From Burkholderia catarinensis (GTDB taxonomy: Bacteria > Pseudomonadota > Gammaproteobacteria > Burkholderiales > Burkholderiaceae): a stretch of DNA of 64,000 nucleotides. Below are positions 42,872 to 51,768 of this stretch, piece after piece (the stretch's first letter is position 1; the number at the start of each line of letters is the position of its first letter). The stretch spans positions 27,446 through 91,445 of the forward strand of contig NZ_MDEQ02000028.1 in NCBI RefSeq assembly GCF_001883705.2, read 5' to 3'. Made by a program: the position numbers and the translations under genes. Under the pieces are notes generated by a model. It did not search any database and was not told the origin of the DNA. It was given only the letters and a program-made list of their open reading frames with translations.

Positions 42872-44313
42872 GCGACCACACGCTGCAATTCGTCGCCCCC
42901 GGCGACTTCAAGGCCCGCGCGCGCGCCGCGCTCGACGATCCCGCGCTGCGCCGCAGCTTTCGTGGCGCGATGGACTTCCTGCAGGGCAAGCGCGCGACGC
43001 AGTTCCCCGACGACGCCGAGTTGCAGCAGCTGCGCGATCTCGGCGAAGCCGTGCGGCAGCATGCGCTCGCGCAACTGCCCGCGCTGCTCGAGCAACTGGA
43101 GACGAAGCTCGCCGAAGCCGGCGTGCACGTGCACTGGGCCGAGACGGCCGCCGACGCGAACGCGATCGTGCTCGGCATCGCACAGGCGAAGAAGGCGCGC
43201 CGCGTGATCAAGGGCAAGTCGATGGCGAGCGAGGAAATCGAGCTGAACCATTACCTCGCGGAGCACGGCGTCGACTGCATCGAGTCCGACATGGGCGAGT
43301 TCATCGTGCAGCTCGCGGGCGAGAAGCCATCGCATATCGTGATGCCGGCGATCCACAAGACGCGCGGCGACATCGCCGAACTGTTCGAGAAACACATCCC
43401 CGGCACGCGCTACACGGAGGACGTCGACGAGCTGATCCAGACCGGCCGGCGTGCGCTGCGCCGCGCGTTCGCGGAAGCCGACGTCGGCCTGTCCGGCGTG
43501 AACTTCGCGGCAGCCGACACGGGCACGCTATGGCTGGTCGAGAACGAAGGCAACGGCCGGCTCTCGACGACGGTGCCCGACACGCACATCGCGATCATGG
43601 GAATCGAGAAGGTCGTCGAGAAGCTCGAGCACATCGTGCCGCTGTCGAGCCTGCTCACGCGCTCGGCCACCGGCCAGGCGATCACGACTTACTTCAACCT
43701 GATCTCGGGCCCGCGCCGCGACGGCGAACGCGACGGCCCGCGCGAACTGCATCTCGTGCTGCTCGACAACGGCCGCACGCAGGCCTACGCGGACGAACAG
43801 CTGCGCGCGACGCTGCAGTGCATCCGCTGCGGCGCGTGCATGAACCACTGCCCCGTCTATACGCGCATCGGCGGCCACGCATACGGGACGACCTACCCGG
43901 GGCCGATCGGCAAGATCATCTCGCCGCACCTGCTCGGCCTCGACGCGACGGCCGACCTGCCGACCGCGTCGACGCTGTGCGGCGCATGCGGCGAGGTGTG
44001 CCCGGTGCGGATTCCGATCCCGCAGCTGCTCGTGCGGCTGCGCACCGAGGCGAACCGCAAGCCCGACGAACCGGTCACGCACCCGCTGCGCGGCCAGGGC
44101 GCGAACTACAGCCGCGCGGAAGACCTCGTGTGGCGCTTCTGGTCGGGCGCGTTCGCGCATCCGCGCGCGTACCGCGCGTTCCGCTGGGCCGCGACGCGCC
44201 TGCATGCGCTGACGCCCGCGAAACAGATGGGCTGGACGCAGCACCGCACGCCGCTCGAACCGGCGCCGCGCAGCCTGTCCGACCTGCTGCGCGCACGCGG
44301 CCAGCCCGAATAG
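42868..44313 (+). CDS. lutB: L-lactate utilisation Fe-S protein LutB
   Basis: A 481-residue protein with an N-terminal LUD domain (residues about 70-300: KKARRVIKGKSMASEEIELN, GVNFAAADTGTLWLVENEGNG cited in part) and two 4Fe-4S motifs (CIRCGACMNHCPVY near 315 and CGACGEVCPVRIP near 370), followed by a DUF3390-like C-terminus (AYRAFRWAATRLHAL). It acts with LutA and LutC in L-lactate oxidation and is cytoplasmic. Length equals Bacillus LutB (about 476). It overlaps lutC by 4 bp and is followed 60 bp later by the permease gene with its own strong ribosome site. Confidence 0.93.
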   Translation: MSDHTLQFVAPGDFKARARAALDDPALRRSFRGAMDFLQGKRATQFPDDAELQQLRDLGEAVRQHALAQLPALLEQLETKLAEAGVHVHWAETAADANAIVLGIAQAKKARRVIKGKSMASEEIELNHYLAEHGVDCIESDMGEFIVQLAGEKPSHIVMPAIHKTRGDIAELFEKHIPGTRYTEDVDELIQTGRRALRRAFAEADVGLSGVNFAAADTGTLWLVENEGNGRLSTTVPDTHIAIMGIEKVVEKLEHIVPLSSLLTRSATGQAITTYFNLISGPRRDGERDGPRELHLVLLDNGRTQAYADEQLRATLQCIRCGACMNHCPVYTRIGGHAYGTTYPGPIGKIISPHLLGLDATADLPTASTLCGACGEVCPVRIPIPQLLVRLRTEANRKPDEPVTHPLRGQGANYSRAEDLVWRFWSGAFAHPRAYRAFRWAATRLHALTPAKQMGWTQHRTPLEPAPRSLSDLLRARGQPE

Positions 44314-44373
44314 CACCCCGCTTTACCCGCCAGTACCCATAGAGATACAGACACACAGATGGAGGAGACACCC

Positions 44374-46080
44374 ATGCAGGTTTGGCATCAGATCTACACC
44401 CCGCTCGGCAGCCTCGGGCTGTCGGCATTCGTTGCCGCGATCCCGATCATGTTCTTTTTCGTCGCGCTGGCCGCGCTGCGGATGAAGGGCCACGTCGCCG
44501 CGGCGATCACGCTGCTGCTGTCGCTCGGCGTCGCGATCCTCGCGTACGGGATGCCCGTGCCGCAGGCGCTCGCGGCGGCCGGCTTCGGCTTCGCATACGG
44601 CCTGTGGCCGATCGCGTGGATCATCGTCGCGGCCGTGTTCCTGTACAAGATCGTCGTGAAGACCGGCCAGTTCGACATCATCCGCGCGTCCGTGCTGTCG
44701 ATCACCGACGACCAGCGCCTGCAGATGCTGCTGATCGGCTTCTCGTTCGGCGCGTTCCTCGAAGGCGCGGCGGGCTTCGGCGCGCCCGTCGCGATCACGG
44801 CCGCGCTGCTCGTCGGCCTCGGTTTCAAGCCGCTGCATGCGGCCGGGCTGTGCCTGATCGCGAATACCGCGCCGGTCGCGTTCGGCGCGATGGGCATCCC
44901 GATCATCGTGGCCGGGCAGGTGACCGGCATCGACCCGTTCCACATCGGCGCGATGGCCGGCCGCCAGTTGCCGCTGCTGTCGCTCGCGGTGCCGTTCTGG
45001 CTGGTGTTCATGATGGACGGGCTGCGCGGCGTGCGGCAGACGTGGCCGGCCGCGCTCGTCGCGGGCGGCAGCTTCGCGCTCACGCAGTACTTCACGTCGA
45101 ACCACATCGGGCCCGAGTTGCCGGACATCACGTCGTCGCTCGTCAGCCTCGTCGCGCTCGCGGCCTTCCTGAAGGTCTGGCAGCCGCGCACTGCGAGGCA
45201 GCCGGCAGGCGGGATCGTCGCGTCCGGCGGCGCTGCCGCGCTGGCCGGGTTCGGTGCAGGCGGCAACGGCTTCGGCACGGGCCCGAGCCGGCAGGCATCG
45301 CCGTACACGCTCGTGCAGACCGTGCGCGCGTGGTCGCCGTTCCTGATCCTGACGGCCGTCGTCACCGTGTGGAGCATCGCGCCGTTCAAGGCGCTGTTTG
45401 GCGCGCACGGCGCACTCGCATGGACCGTGCTGAAGTTCCATGTGGCGGGGCTCGACCAGCTCGTCGTGAAAACCGCGCCGATCGCCGCGACGCCGAAGGC
45501 GCTCGAAGCCGTGCTGAAGCTCGATCTCGTGTCGGCGGTGGGCAGCGCGATCCTCGTGACCGCGCTGATCTCGATGGCGCTGCTGAGGATGAAGCCGCGC
45601 GACGCGCTCGTCACGTTCGGCGAGACGCTGAAGGAGTTGACGCGCCCGATCCTGTCGATCGGCCTCGTGCTCGCGTTCGCGTTCGTCGCGAACTACTCGG
45701 GGATGTCGTCGACGCTCGCGCTGATGCTGGCCGCAACCGGCGCGGCGTTCCCGTTCTTCTCGCCGTTCCTCGGCTGGCTCGGCGTGTTCCTGACCGGCTC
45801 GGACACGTCGTCGAACGCGCTCTTCTGCTCGCTGCAGCAGGCCACGGCCCATCAGCTCGGCGTGCCCGAAACGCTCGCGGTGGCCGCGAACACGACGGGC
45901 GGCGTGACCGCGAAGATGATCTCGCCGCAGTCGATCGCGGTCGCGTGCGCGGCGACGGGCCTCGTCGGCAAGGAGTCGGAGCTGTTCCGCTTCACGGTGC
46001 GGCACAGCCTGCTGTTCGCGGTGATCATCGGGTTGATCACGCTCGCGCAGGCGTACGTGCTGCCGGGGATGGTGCCGTAA
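44374..46080 (+). CDS. lldP: L-lactate permease (LctP/LldP family)
   Basis: A 568-residue inner-membrane proton/lactate symporter with about 12-14 hydrophobic segments and the family blocks MKGHVAAAITLLLSLGVAIL, GFSFGAFLEGAAGFGAPVAI, LIANTAPVAFGAMGIPII, FLTGSDTSSNALFCSLQ and MISPQSIAVACAATG. The MQVWHQIYTPLGSLGLSAFVA N-terminus is the LctP norm. The start at 44374 has GGAGGAGACACCC in front; an in-frame ATG at 44359 is unlikely. It sits downstream of lutA-lutC-lutB, supplying lactate. A strong bidirectional terminator follows. Confidence 0.93.
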   Translation: MQVWHQIYTPLGSLGLSAFVAAIPIMFFFVALAALRMKGHVAAAITLLLSLGVAILAYGMPVPQALAAAGFGFAYGLWPIAWIIVAAVFLYKIVVKTGQFDIIRASVLSITDDQRLQMLLIGFSFGAFLEGAAGFGAPVAITAALLVGLGFKPLHAAGLCLIANTAPVAFGAMGIPIIVAGQVTGIDPFHIGAMAGRQLPLLSLAVPFWLVFMMDGLRGVRQTWPAALVAGGSFALTQYFTSNHIGPELPDITSSLVSLVALAAFLKVWQPRTARQPAGGIVASGGAAALAGFGAGGNGFGTGPSRQASPYTLVQTVRAWSPFLILTAVVTVWSIAPFKALFGAHGALAWTVLKFHVAGLDQLVVKTAPIAATPKALEAVLKLDLVSAVGSAILVTALISMALLRMKPRDALVTFGETLKELTRPILSIGLVLAFAFVANYSGMSSTLALMLAATGAAFPFFSPFLGWLGVFLTGSDTSSNALFCSLQQATAHQLGVPETLAVAANTTGGVTAKMISPQSIAVACAATGLVGKESELFRFTVRHSLLFAVIIGLITLAQAYVLPGMVP

Positions 46081-46102
46081 GCGGCGCGCAGGCCAAAAAG
46101 AC

Positions 46103-46135
46103 AAAACCCCACGCCCGGAAGAGCGTGGGGTTTTT
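46103..46135. terminator. Bidirectional terminator between lldP and the M48 protease gene
   Basis: Arms of 12 bp or so (46103-46114 and 46123-46134) with an 8-nt loop; A-run on the left, T-run on the right (46131-46135). It separates two convergent genes. Confidence 0.8.
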
Positions 46136-46182
46136 CTTTCAGCTTCACGATCGCCGGCGCTGGCCGGCGATCGGCGGCTCGA

Positions 46183-46944
46183 TCAGCTGCCCTTCGCGAT
46201 GCGATCCTCGATGTGCTGCGCACGGCTCGACGACGACGGGTGCGAGCTCATCATCGAGCTCTGGCCGCCGTCGAGCTTCGCAAGCTTCTGGAATGCGGTG
46301 ACGAGGCCCTTCTGGCTCATGCTCTTCTGCTTCATCAGGTCGAACGAGTAGTCGTCCGCCGCGCTTTCCTGCGTCTGCGAGAACTGCGCGTTGATGAACT
46401 TCTCGGTGATGTCGCCGAGCTGCGAGCTCGACAGCGCCGCCACGCCCGGCGATGCCGCGCCGGCCGCGCTGCGCGCCGCGCTCACCGCGTAGGCCGTCTG
46501 CATCGCCTTCTTCGAGTGACCCAGTGCGACGTGGCCCATTTCATGGCCGATCACGCCGCGCAACTCGTCGTCGTTCATCATGTCCATCAGGCCGCTGTAC
46601 ACGCGCACGCAACCGTTGCCCATCGCCCACGCGTTGACGTCCTTGGTCATGTAGACCTTGTAGTTGACCTTCTGGCCGTTCAGCGTCATGTCGCCGAAGC
46701 CCTTCATCACCTTCGTCAGGCGCTTCGCGTACGCGCTGTTCGCCGGCGCGATCTTCGATTCGGCATCGCTGGACTTGCACGATTCGTTCGACAGCGCGGC
46801 GATATCGCTGTCCGACAGCGTCGCCGCCTTGTACAGGTTCGTCCCCGCCGACGTCAGGCTGTTCGCGTCAAGGCTCTGTACCCCACCGCATGCGCTCAAC
46901 AGGAACGCCACGCCACACGCCGCCACCGCTTTCTTGAGTTGCAT
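46183..46944 (-). CDS. M48 family metalloprotease, lipoprotein (LoiP/BepA-like)
   Basis: A 253-residue M48 zinc protease with a lipoprotein signal (VAACGVAFLLSACGG; lipid Cys about 19). The zinc motif HEMGH is near residue 133 (GVIGHEMGHVALGHSKK), with ESAADDYSFDLM carrying the third ligand Glu near 196. The Ser-rich TLSD-like region and SSHPSSSSRAQHIEDRI end match small periplasmic M48 proteins such as E. coli LoiP, inferred to sit at the inner face of the outer membrane and help envelope quality control. The ATG at 46944 gives the canonical lipoprotein start; an upstream ATG at 46989 would mask it. Confidence 0.88.
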   Translation of the reverse strand: MQLKKAVAACGVAFLLSACGGVQSLDANSLTSAGTNLYKAATLSDSDIAALSNESCKSSDAESKIAPANSAYAKRLTKVMKGFGDMTLNGQKVNYKVYMTKDVNAWAMGNGCVRVYSGLMDMMNDDELRGVIGHEMGHVALGHSKKAMQTAYAVSAARSAAGAASPGVAALSSSQLGDITEKFINAQFSQTQESAADDYSFDLMKQKSMSQKGLVTAFQKLAKLDGGQSSMMSSHPSSSSRAQHIEDRIAKGS

Positions 46945-47143
46945 CCCGGAATCCCTCGATAGTTGTATTTGGAAGCGGGGATTTTGCATAATCCGGCAGG
47001 AAATTACCAGATGTTTACATCCGATGACACGTTCATTACTCAGAAAATTGGAATGAGACGGCGATCCGGAACGAAATTGAGGACAAAAAGAGACGCAATC
47101 GCCGCGATCGGGCGATGGCCAGGATCGAACCCGCGCACGCCGC

Positions 47144-47926
47144 TCAGGCCGCCTGGTCGCGGCGTCGCGTCAGCCGCCGCGCGACCAGCATCGGCAACCG
47201 CACCGCGAAGCCGGCGAAGAGCCGCAGGTGCATCCACGCGAGCAGCGCGTTGTCGCGGCCGTAGTGAAAGTGCGACACCCCCCCCTCGTGCCGGCCGAAA
47301 TAGCGCACCGGCGCGTCGATGCGGATCGGGCGCACGCCGGCCCAGCACAGCCGCACGGCCGCCTCGGGATCGAAGTCGAAGCCGCGCATCCACGGCTGGC
47401 GGCGCATGATCGCCGCAAGCGGCGCGACCGGATACACGCGAAACCCGTACAGCGAATCGCCGATCCCGGCCCACAGCGTCTCGAGGTCGGCCCATGCGTT
47501 CGACAGCCGGCGCCCCTGCACGCGCAACTGCGGCGCGCTCGCATCGAACTTCGGCACGCCGAGCACCATCGCGTCGGGCGCGGCCTGCGACGCGGCCATG
47601 AACGCGGGAATCAGGTCGGCCGGATGCTGGCCGTCGGAATCCATCGTCAGCACGTGCGTGAAGCCGCTCGCGGCAGCCGCGTCGAGCCCCGCGAGTACCG
47701 CGGCGCCCTTGCCGCGATTCTCCGGCAGCACGATCACGCGCAATCCGGGATCGCGCTCGGCCATTGCCTGCAGCCGTTCGGCGCTGCCGTCGGTGCTGCC
47801 GTCGACGACGACCCACACCGGATTCCACTGCGCGCGGGCATTGCGCACGGTCGTGTCGACCTTGACGCCCGGGTTGTAGCTCGGGATCAGCACGAGATGG
47901 GTGGACGAGGCGTGCAGCTTGGACAT
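47144..47926 (-). CDS. Glycosyltransferase family 2 (aryl-polyene cluster)
   Basis: A 260-residue GT-A glycosyltransferase that should transfer a sugar from an activated donor to a lipid-like acceptor at the cytoplasmic membrane. Its N-terminal HLVLIPSYNPG and VVVDGSTDGSAERLQ and the donor-binding MDSDGQHPADLIP (Asp-x-Asp near residue 90) are GT2 hallmarks. It resembles dolichol-phosphate-mannose-synthase-like enzymes but with a short C-terminal amphipathic end (MLVARRLTRRRDQAA). It is the last gene of the leftward arm of the pigment cluster. Aryl-polyene lipids are glycosylated in some bacteria, so it is a tailoring candidate; acceptor unproven. Confidence 0.86.
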   Translation of the reverse strand: MSKLHASSTHLVLIPSYNPGVKVDTTVRNARAQWNPVWVVVDGSTDGSAERLQAMAERDPGLRVIVLPENRGKGAAVLAGLDAAAASGFTHVLTMDSDGQHPADLIPAFMAASQAAPDAMVLGVPKFDASAPQLRVQGRRLSNAWADLETLWAGIGDSLYGFRVYPVAPLAAIMRRQPWMRGFDFDPEAAVRLCWAGVRPIRIDAPVRYFGRHEGGVSHFHYGRDNALLAWMHLRLFAGFAVRLPMLVARRLTRRRDQAA

Positions 47927-48042
47927 GGAAACGGCCGATGGCGAAGACGGGGATCCTGACAAAAGTTTATGACTTGCCGGCGACCGTCGGCAGGCTTCGT
48001 CGACGCCTGCCGACGGTTGCCGGATCGTGAAGCTCTCGCGCC

Positions 48043-49296
48043 TCATGACAGCCACTCCACCGCATGACCCGCGCTGGCCTCGATCTCGACCAGCAGGTCG
48101 TCGCGGCACACGTCCGCATGGACGACGAGCGGCCGCACGCCGGGGCCGGCCGCATCGCGCAGCACGCGCTCGATCGCGGCCAGCGCCGCGGCATCGCCGG
48201 CGTCGCGCACGTAGACGCGATAGCTCAGGTCGGCGAGCGAGAACGGGCCATGCCCCTGCCGCGCGGCCTGCTCGAGCACGGCCGCGAGGTTCGCGACCGT
48301 CTCGCGCGTTTGCGCGACGACGTCGCCGTGATGCACGGTGCGGTGCCCGACGATGCTCGCGGTGCCCGACACGAACAGCACCGGTGCGGCGTCGCCGTCC
48401 GTCCACGCGGCGGCGCGCGCGAACGTCGGCGCACGCGGGCCGTACTGCGCCGGATAGTGATACGCGCTGACCTGGCGCGGGTTCTCGACGGAATCGGCCG
48501 GCGTGCGGCTCGCGAGGAAATGGATCGCGAGCGGCGCCGCCGGCGGCTCATCGCCCGCGACCGGCACGACCGAGCCGAGCGCGCACGCGGCCGGCACGCC
48601 GCCCGTCAGCGCACGGCGGCATGCGTCGAATGCGCGCTGACGGCCGATATTGAACTGACGATAGCGTTCGATCCCGAACTGCACCGCATTGATCGCCGGC
48701 ACGGTATTCCAGATGCGCAGCGGATGCGGCATGCCGAGCGTATCGAGCAGATCGAACAGCGCGCGGTACGCATCGAACGTCGCGCATTCGAGCGGCGTGC
48801 CGCCGTCGCGCGGCACGCCGTGCGTCCCGTTCGTTTCGTACACGACGATGCTGCCGAATACGAGGCCCGCCGATTCGGAGTAGCGATAGTGCAGCGCGCC
48901 GCGCCGTTCGCTGCGCAGGTCGCGCGCGTTGCATTGCCAGATTTCGTACACCGCATCGCCCGGCGCGGCATCGGCACCGAGCAGCGCCATCGGCACCGGG
49001 ACGACCGGCAGGTCGGGCGCGGCATCGGCCAGTATCCGCTCGGCCGCACGGGCATGAGATTCGGTTTGAGATTCGTCCTGCAACCCGGCCGCGCCGATGC
49101 ACACCGCGCCCAGCGCACCGGGAAACGCGCGGTCGAATCCGTCGTTACGGATGCGCGCATCGTGCAGCAACGCGGCGAGCCGCGCATGGCTCATCTGGAC
49201 GAGCCGCAGTGCGCGGTCGCCGCCGTGCGCGAGCGGCGCGGCGGGGGACGACAGGGAATACGGGCGCCGTTCGGCGGCGACTGGATGCACGGACAC
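48043..49296 (-). CDS. xanB2: Chorismatase, FkbO/Hyg5/XanB2-type (hydroxybenzoate synthase)
   Basis: A 417-residue chorismatase-like protein. XanB2-type enzymes turn chorismate into 3- and/or 4-hydroxybenzoate, the aromatic starter of xanthomonadin and a ubiquinone precursor. The N-terminal half has AERILADAAPDL, VYEIWQCNA and YSESAGLVFGSIV; the C-terminal half is RidA-like and ends with VVHADVCRDDLLVEIEA, in which the Glu of VEIE is the conserved catalytic acid. FVSGTASIVGHRTVHHGD and YRVYVRD are family blocks. I start at the GTG at 49296, 7 nt after GAGGAA; a GTG at 49320 is longer. Product regiochemistry (3- versus 4-) is not readable here. It is followed by the GT2 gene. Confidence 0.84.
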   Translation of the reverse strand: MSVHPVAAERRPYSLSSPAAPLAHGGDRALRLVQMSHARLAALLHDARIRNDGFDRAFPGALGAVCIGAAGLQDESQTESHARAAERILADAAPDLPVVPVPMALLGADAAPGDAVYEIWQCNARDLRSERRGALHYRYSESAGLVFGSIVVYETNGTHGVPRDGGTPLECATFDAYRALFDLLDTLGMPHPLRIWNTVPAINAVQFGIERYRQFNIGRQRAFDACRRALTGGVPAACALGSVVPVAGDEPPAAPLAIHFLASRTPADSVENPRQVSAYHYPAQYGPRAPTFARAAAWTDGDAAPVLFVSGTASIVGHRTVHHGDVVAQTRETVANLAAVLEQAARQGHGPFSLADLSYRVYVRDAGDAAALAAIERVLRDAAGPGVRPLVVHADVCRDDLLVEIEASAGHAVEWLS

Positions 49297-49384
49297 TTCG
49301 ATTTCCTCACTATGCGGCACTGGCCACGCGGCATCGCGGCCCTGCGCCGCGTTGCGTTACGTCAGGCCGACGCTGCGCGCTTCG

Positions 49385-50101
49385 TCATGCGAGCCCGCCG
49401 TTGACGGACAACACCTGCCCCGTCACATAGGCCGCGGCGTCGGACACCAGATAGGCGACCATCGCCGCGACTTCGTCGGGCCGGCCCGCGCGCTGCGCGG
49501 GCACGAGCTGCTTGATACGTTCGGCGGGAAACGCCTGTTCGGCCATCGGCGATTCGATGATGCCGGGCGCGACCGCGTTCACGGTGATGCCGCGCGACGC
49601 GAGCTCCAGCGACAGCGACTTCGTCGCGCCGATCAGCCCCGCCTTCGCGGCCGCGTAATTGACCTGCCCACGATTGCCGGTCACGCCGGCCACCGACGCG
49701 ATGTTGACGATCCGGCCGCGGCGCGTGCGGATCATCGGCAGCAGCAGCGGCTGCGTGACGTTGAAAAAACCGTTGAGCGTCACGTCGATCACGCTGTGCC
49801 ACTGCCGGCGAGACATGCCGGCCATCGGCGCATCGTCGTGAATGCCCGCGTTGTTGACGAGGATCTGCACCGGCGTATCGTCGGCGAGCGGCGCCAGCGC
49901 GGCGAGCGTCGCATCGGCGTCGGTCACGTCGAACGCGATCGCGCGCGCGGTTCCGCCGGCCGCGACGATCTGCTGCGCGACCGCCTCCGCCTGCGCGAGA
50001 TGGCGGTTCGCATGCACCCACACTTCATGGCCGGCCTGCGCGAGCGCCGCGCAGATCGCCTGCCCGAGTGCGCCGCTGCCGCCCGTCACGAGCGCCCGCA
50101 T
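49385..50101 (-). CDS. 3-ketoacyl-ACP reductase, FabG-like (aryl-polyene cluster)
   Basis: A 238-residue short-chain dehydrogenase. The nucleotide motif GGSGALGQAI is at residues about 7-16, NNAG near 85, and the catalytic Ser-Tyr-Lys in ASVAGVTGNRGQVNYAAAKAG near 133-155. It should reduce ACP-bound beta-keto intermediates with NADPH in each cycle of polyene assembly, as ApeQ does in E. coli-type clusters. It is shorter than FabG by a few residues and has no other fatty-acid-synthesis neighbours. The ATG at 50101 follows GGAGC. It lies between the ACP gene and the chorismatase gene on the minus strand. Confidence 0.88.
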   Translation of the reverse strand: MRALVTGGSGALGQAICAALAQAGHEVWVHANRHLAQAEAVAQQIVAAGGTARAIAFDVTDADATLAALAPLADDTPVQILVNNAGIHDDAPMAGMSRRQWHSVIDVTLNGFFNVTQPLLLPMIRTRRGRIVNIASVAGVTGNRGQVNYAAAKAGLIGATKSLSLELASRGITVNAVAPGIIESPMAEQAFPAERIKQLVPAQRAGRPDEVAAMVAYLVSDAAAYVTGQVLSVNGGLA

Positions 50102-50211
50102 CGAATTGCTCCGTTCATCGCGTTCCACCTTGATCGACGCGGCGGCGTATCGTCTGACGATCGCCGCCGCGTGCCTTCATCACCTGCGCGCCGCGCCCGT
50201 GCGCGACGCCG

Positions 50212-50472
50212 TCACTTCGTGCGATGCGCGGCGACGTACGCAGCCAGTGCGCCGAGCGTCGCAAAGATCTTCTGGTTATCCGGATTGTCCGAGCGCAGTT
50301 CGAAGCCGTATTTCTTCGAGATCAGCAGCGCGATTTCCAGGATGTCGATGGAGTCGAGCCCGAAACCCTCGCCATACAGCGGGGTCCCGGCCGTCACTGT
50401 TTCGAGCGGGACGTCTTCGAGATTCAGTTCGCCGATGATCAGCGTGGCGAGCTCTTGTTCCAGTGCGTTCAT
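50212..50472 (-). CDS. Acyl carrier protein (aryl-polyene cluster)
   Basis: An 86-residue ACP with the phosphopantetheine Ser in GFGLDSIDILEIAL near residue 42. Acidic helices and the end sequence QKIFATLGALAAYVAAHRTK are typical of specialised polyene ACPs. It carries the aromatic starter and the growing polyene chain. Cluster-specific ACPs of this type are distinct from fatty-acid AcpP. Start MNAL at 50472; an extra Met codon lies at 50475. Only one ACP is seen in this cluster, whereas E. coli aryl-polyene clusters carry two. Confidence 0.88.
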   Translation of the reverse strand: MNALEQELATLIIGELNLEDVPLETVTAGTPLYGEGFGLDSIDILEIALLISKKYGFELRSDNPDNQKIFATLGALAAYVAAHRTK

Positions 50473-50475
50473 CAT

Positions 50476-51050
50476 GCGTGCGGGCAGGCGGACCATGGCA
50501 GCGGGAGGCGCCCGGAAACGGCAACTGTCGTGCACGCCCGGCGCGTGCAAATCTCCGTCCCTCCGGCGTCTGCCGGCGTCCCCGCCTGCGTTATTTGGGG
50601 ATCGTTTGTAAAAGTTACGCGGATTCTAGACGAAGGTGTATCGGGCCGTATACCGCGAATGGTTACAGACTGGCGAGCCGGCGCCGCAGCGCGTTTCGGG
50701 ACGCAAATGCACGAGACGCTTGAGCCGCTTTGGATGGATATGGACCGACCCCGCGAAACCGTTCGCCCGGTGCCATACAATCGGTTACAAAACCCGCTCG
50801 CGCCCGCCCCGAACACGCGGTGCAGCGGCCCTAAAATGAGCGTGCCCGACCACCGGCCCGGACCCGCGTCCCGGTCGCCATTCATATGATGTTTGACGGC
50901 CCGACCACCGCGTCCGGCCACGATCCGCCCGATGTCTCCAGTCATGCCGCGCCCGTCCTTGCGCTCCGTTCCGGTTCGCCCGTCCTCCAGCCGCTGCACC
51001 GCAGCGCAAGCCGGACGCGCAGGCTCGCGCCGCGCGCCCGGAGGCCATCG
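50476..51050. promoter_or_regulatory. 575-bp divergent region of the aryl-polyene cluster
   Basis: No gene with a ribosome site and recognisable product is seen. The gap separates the leftward ACP arm from the rightward membrane-protein arm and should hold both promoters. GGTTACA occurs at 50661-50667 and 50783-50789, and the sequence around 50604-50616 (TTTGTAAAAGTTAC) is a loosely related element. An open frame continues upstream of 51051 but lacks a good start. Confidence 0.45.
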
Positions 51051-51704
51051 ATGAGCCGGCTGCTGCCCGTCGCGCGCGGCGTCGCCGCGGTCGGCGCCGT
51101 CGCGGCCTACCAGGCCGGCGCGCACTACGCGGCCGCGACGCCCGGCGCGCACGGCTTCGGCCTCGCGATGGCGCTCGTGCCGCCGCTCCTGCTCGCGCTC
51201 GGCGCTGCGCTGCGCTCGCCAAAGCGCGCATGGCTCGTGCCGGCGTGGCTGCTTGCCGCCGCCGTGCTGTGGGCCGCGCGCGCACCGCTCGCCCGGCATT
51301 TCGAATGGGGCCTGTATCTGGAGCACGCGAGTTTCAACATCGCGATGGCGCTGCTGTTCGGCAGCACGCTCGCGGCGGGCAAGGTGCCGCTGTGCACGCG
51401 CTTCGCGACGATGATCCACGGCACGATCACGCCGGCCGTCGCGCGCTATACACGGCAGATCACCGTTGCGTGGACGCTGTTCTTCGTCGCGATCGCCGCC
51501 GTGTCGACGCTGCTGTTCGCGACCGCGCCGATCGTCACGTGGTCGACATTCGCGAACTACCTGTCGCTGCCGCTCGTCGCCGTGATGTTCGCCGCCGAGC
51601 ATGCGTGCCGGCGCTTCGCGCTGCAGCACGAGCCGCGGCCGCGGATGGTCGACGCGGTGCGCGCGTATCGCGCGTCGACACACGCATCGCAGGCCTCACG
51701 ATGA
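51051..51704 (+). CDS. Polytopic membrane protein of the aryl-polyene cluster (COG4648-like)
   Basis: A 217-residue inner-membrane protein with about five or six hydrophobic segments (VGAVAAYQAGAHYAA, ALVPPLLLALGAALRS, WLVPAWLLAAAVLWAA, WTLFFVAIAAVSTLLFA, LSLPLVAVMFAAE). It resembles the COG4648-type membrane proteins (ApeG-like position) encoded in aryl-polyene clusters, whose role is not established. The start at 51051 is chosen for GGAGGCC about 7 nt upstream; an in-frame ATG at 50886 would add 55 residues of low-complexity sequence. It is the first gene of the rightward arm, just before the ligase-dehydratase gene. Confidence 0.75.
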   Translation: MSRLLPVARGVAAVGAVAAYQAGAHYAAATPGAHGFGLAMALVPPLLLALGAALRSPKRAWLVPAWLLAAAVLWAARAPLARHFEWGLYLEHASFNIAMALLFGSTLAAGKVPLCTRFATMIHGTITPAVARYTRQITVAWTLFFVAIAAVSTLLFATAPIVTWSTFANYLSLPLVAVMFAAEHACRRFALQHEPRPRMVDAVRAYRASTHASQASR

Positions 51705-51768
51705 ATTCACGACCGGCGCGGCGCCGCAACGCGGCCGCGCCGGCCTTCGCTCCCGTTTTTACCGATTT

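Noticed and set aside
47100..47145. tRNA T-loop-like GGTTCGATCC (minus strand) next to the glycosyltransferase stop
   Set aside because: The stems do not pair and no acceptor, D or anticodon arm is found around it.
48043..49296. Calling the chorismatase a RidA-family protein because of its C-terminal half
   Set aside because: The protein is three times as long as RidA and has the N-terminal half of the FkbO/Hyg5/XanB2 family; the RidA-like fold is part of that family.
49296..49320. Upstream GTG start (49320) of the chorismatase
   Set aside because: GAGGAA fits spacing to the GTG at 49296 and would lie inside the coding region if 49320 were used.
50886..51050. N-terminal extension of the pigment-cluster membrane protein from the ATG at 50886
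   Set aside because: No ribosome site, low-complexity extension; the ATG at 51051 follows a strong GGAGG.
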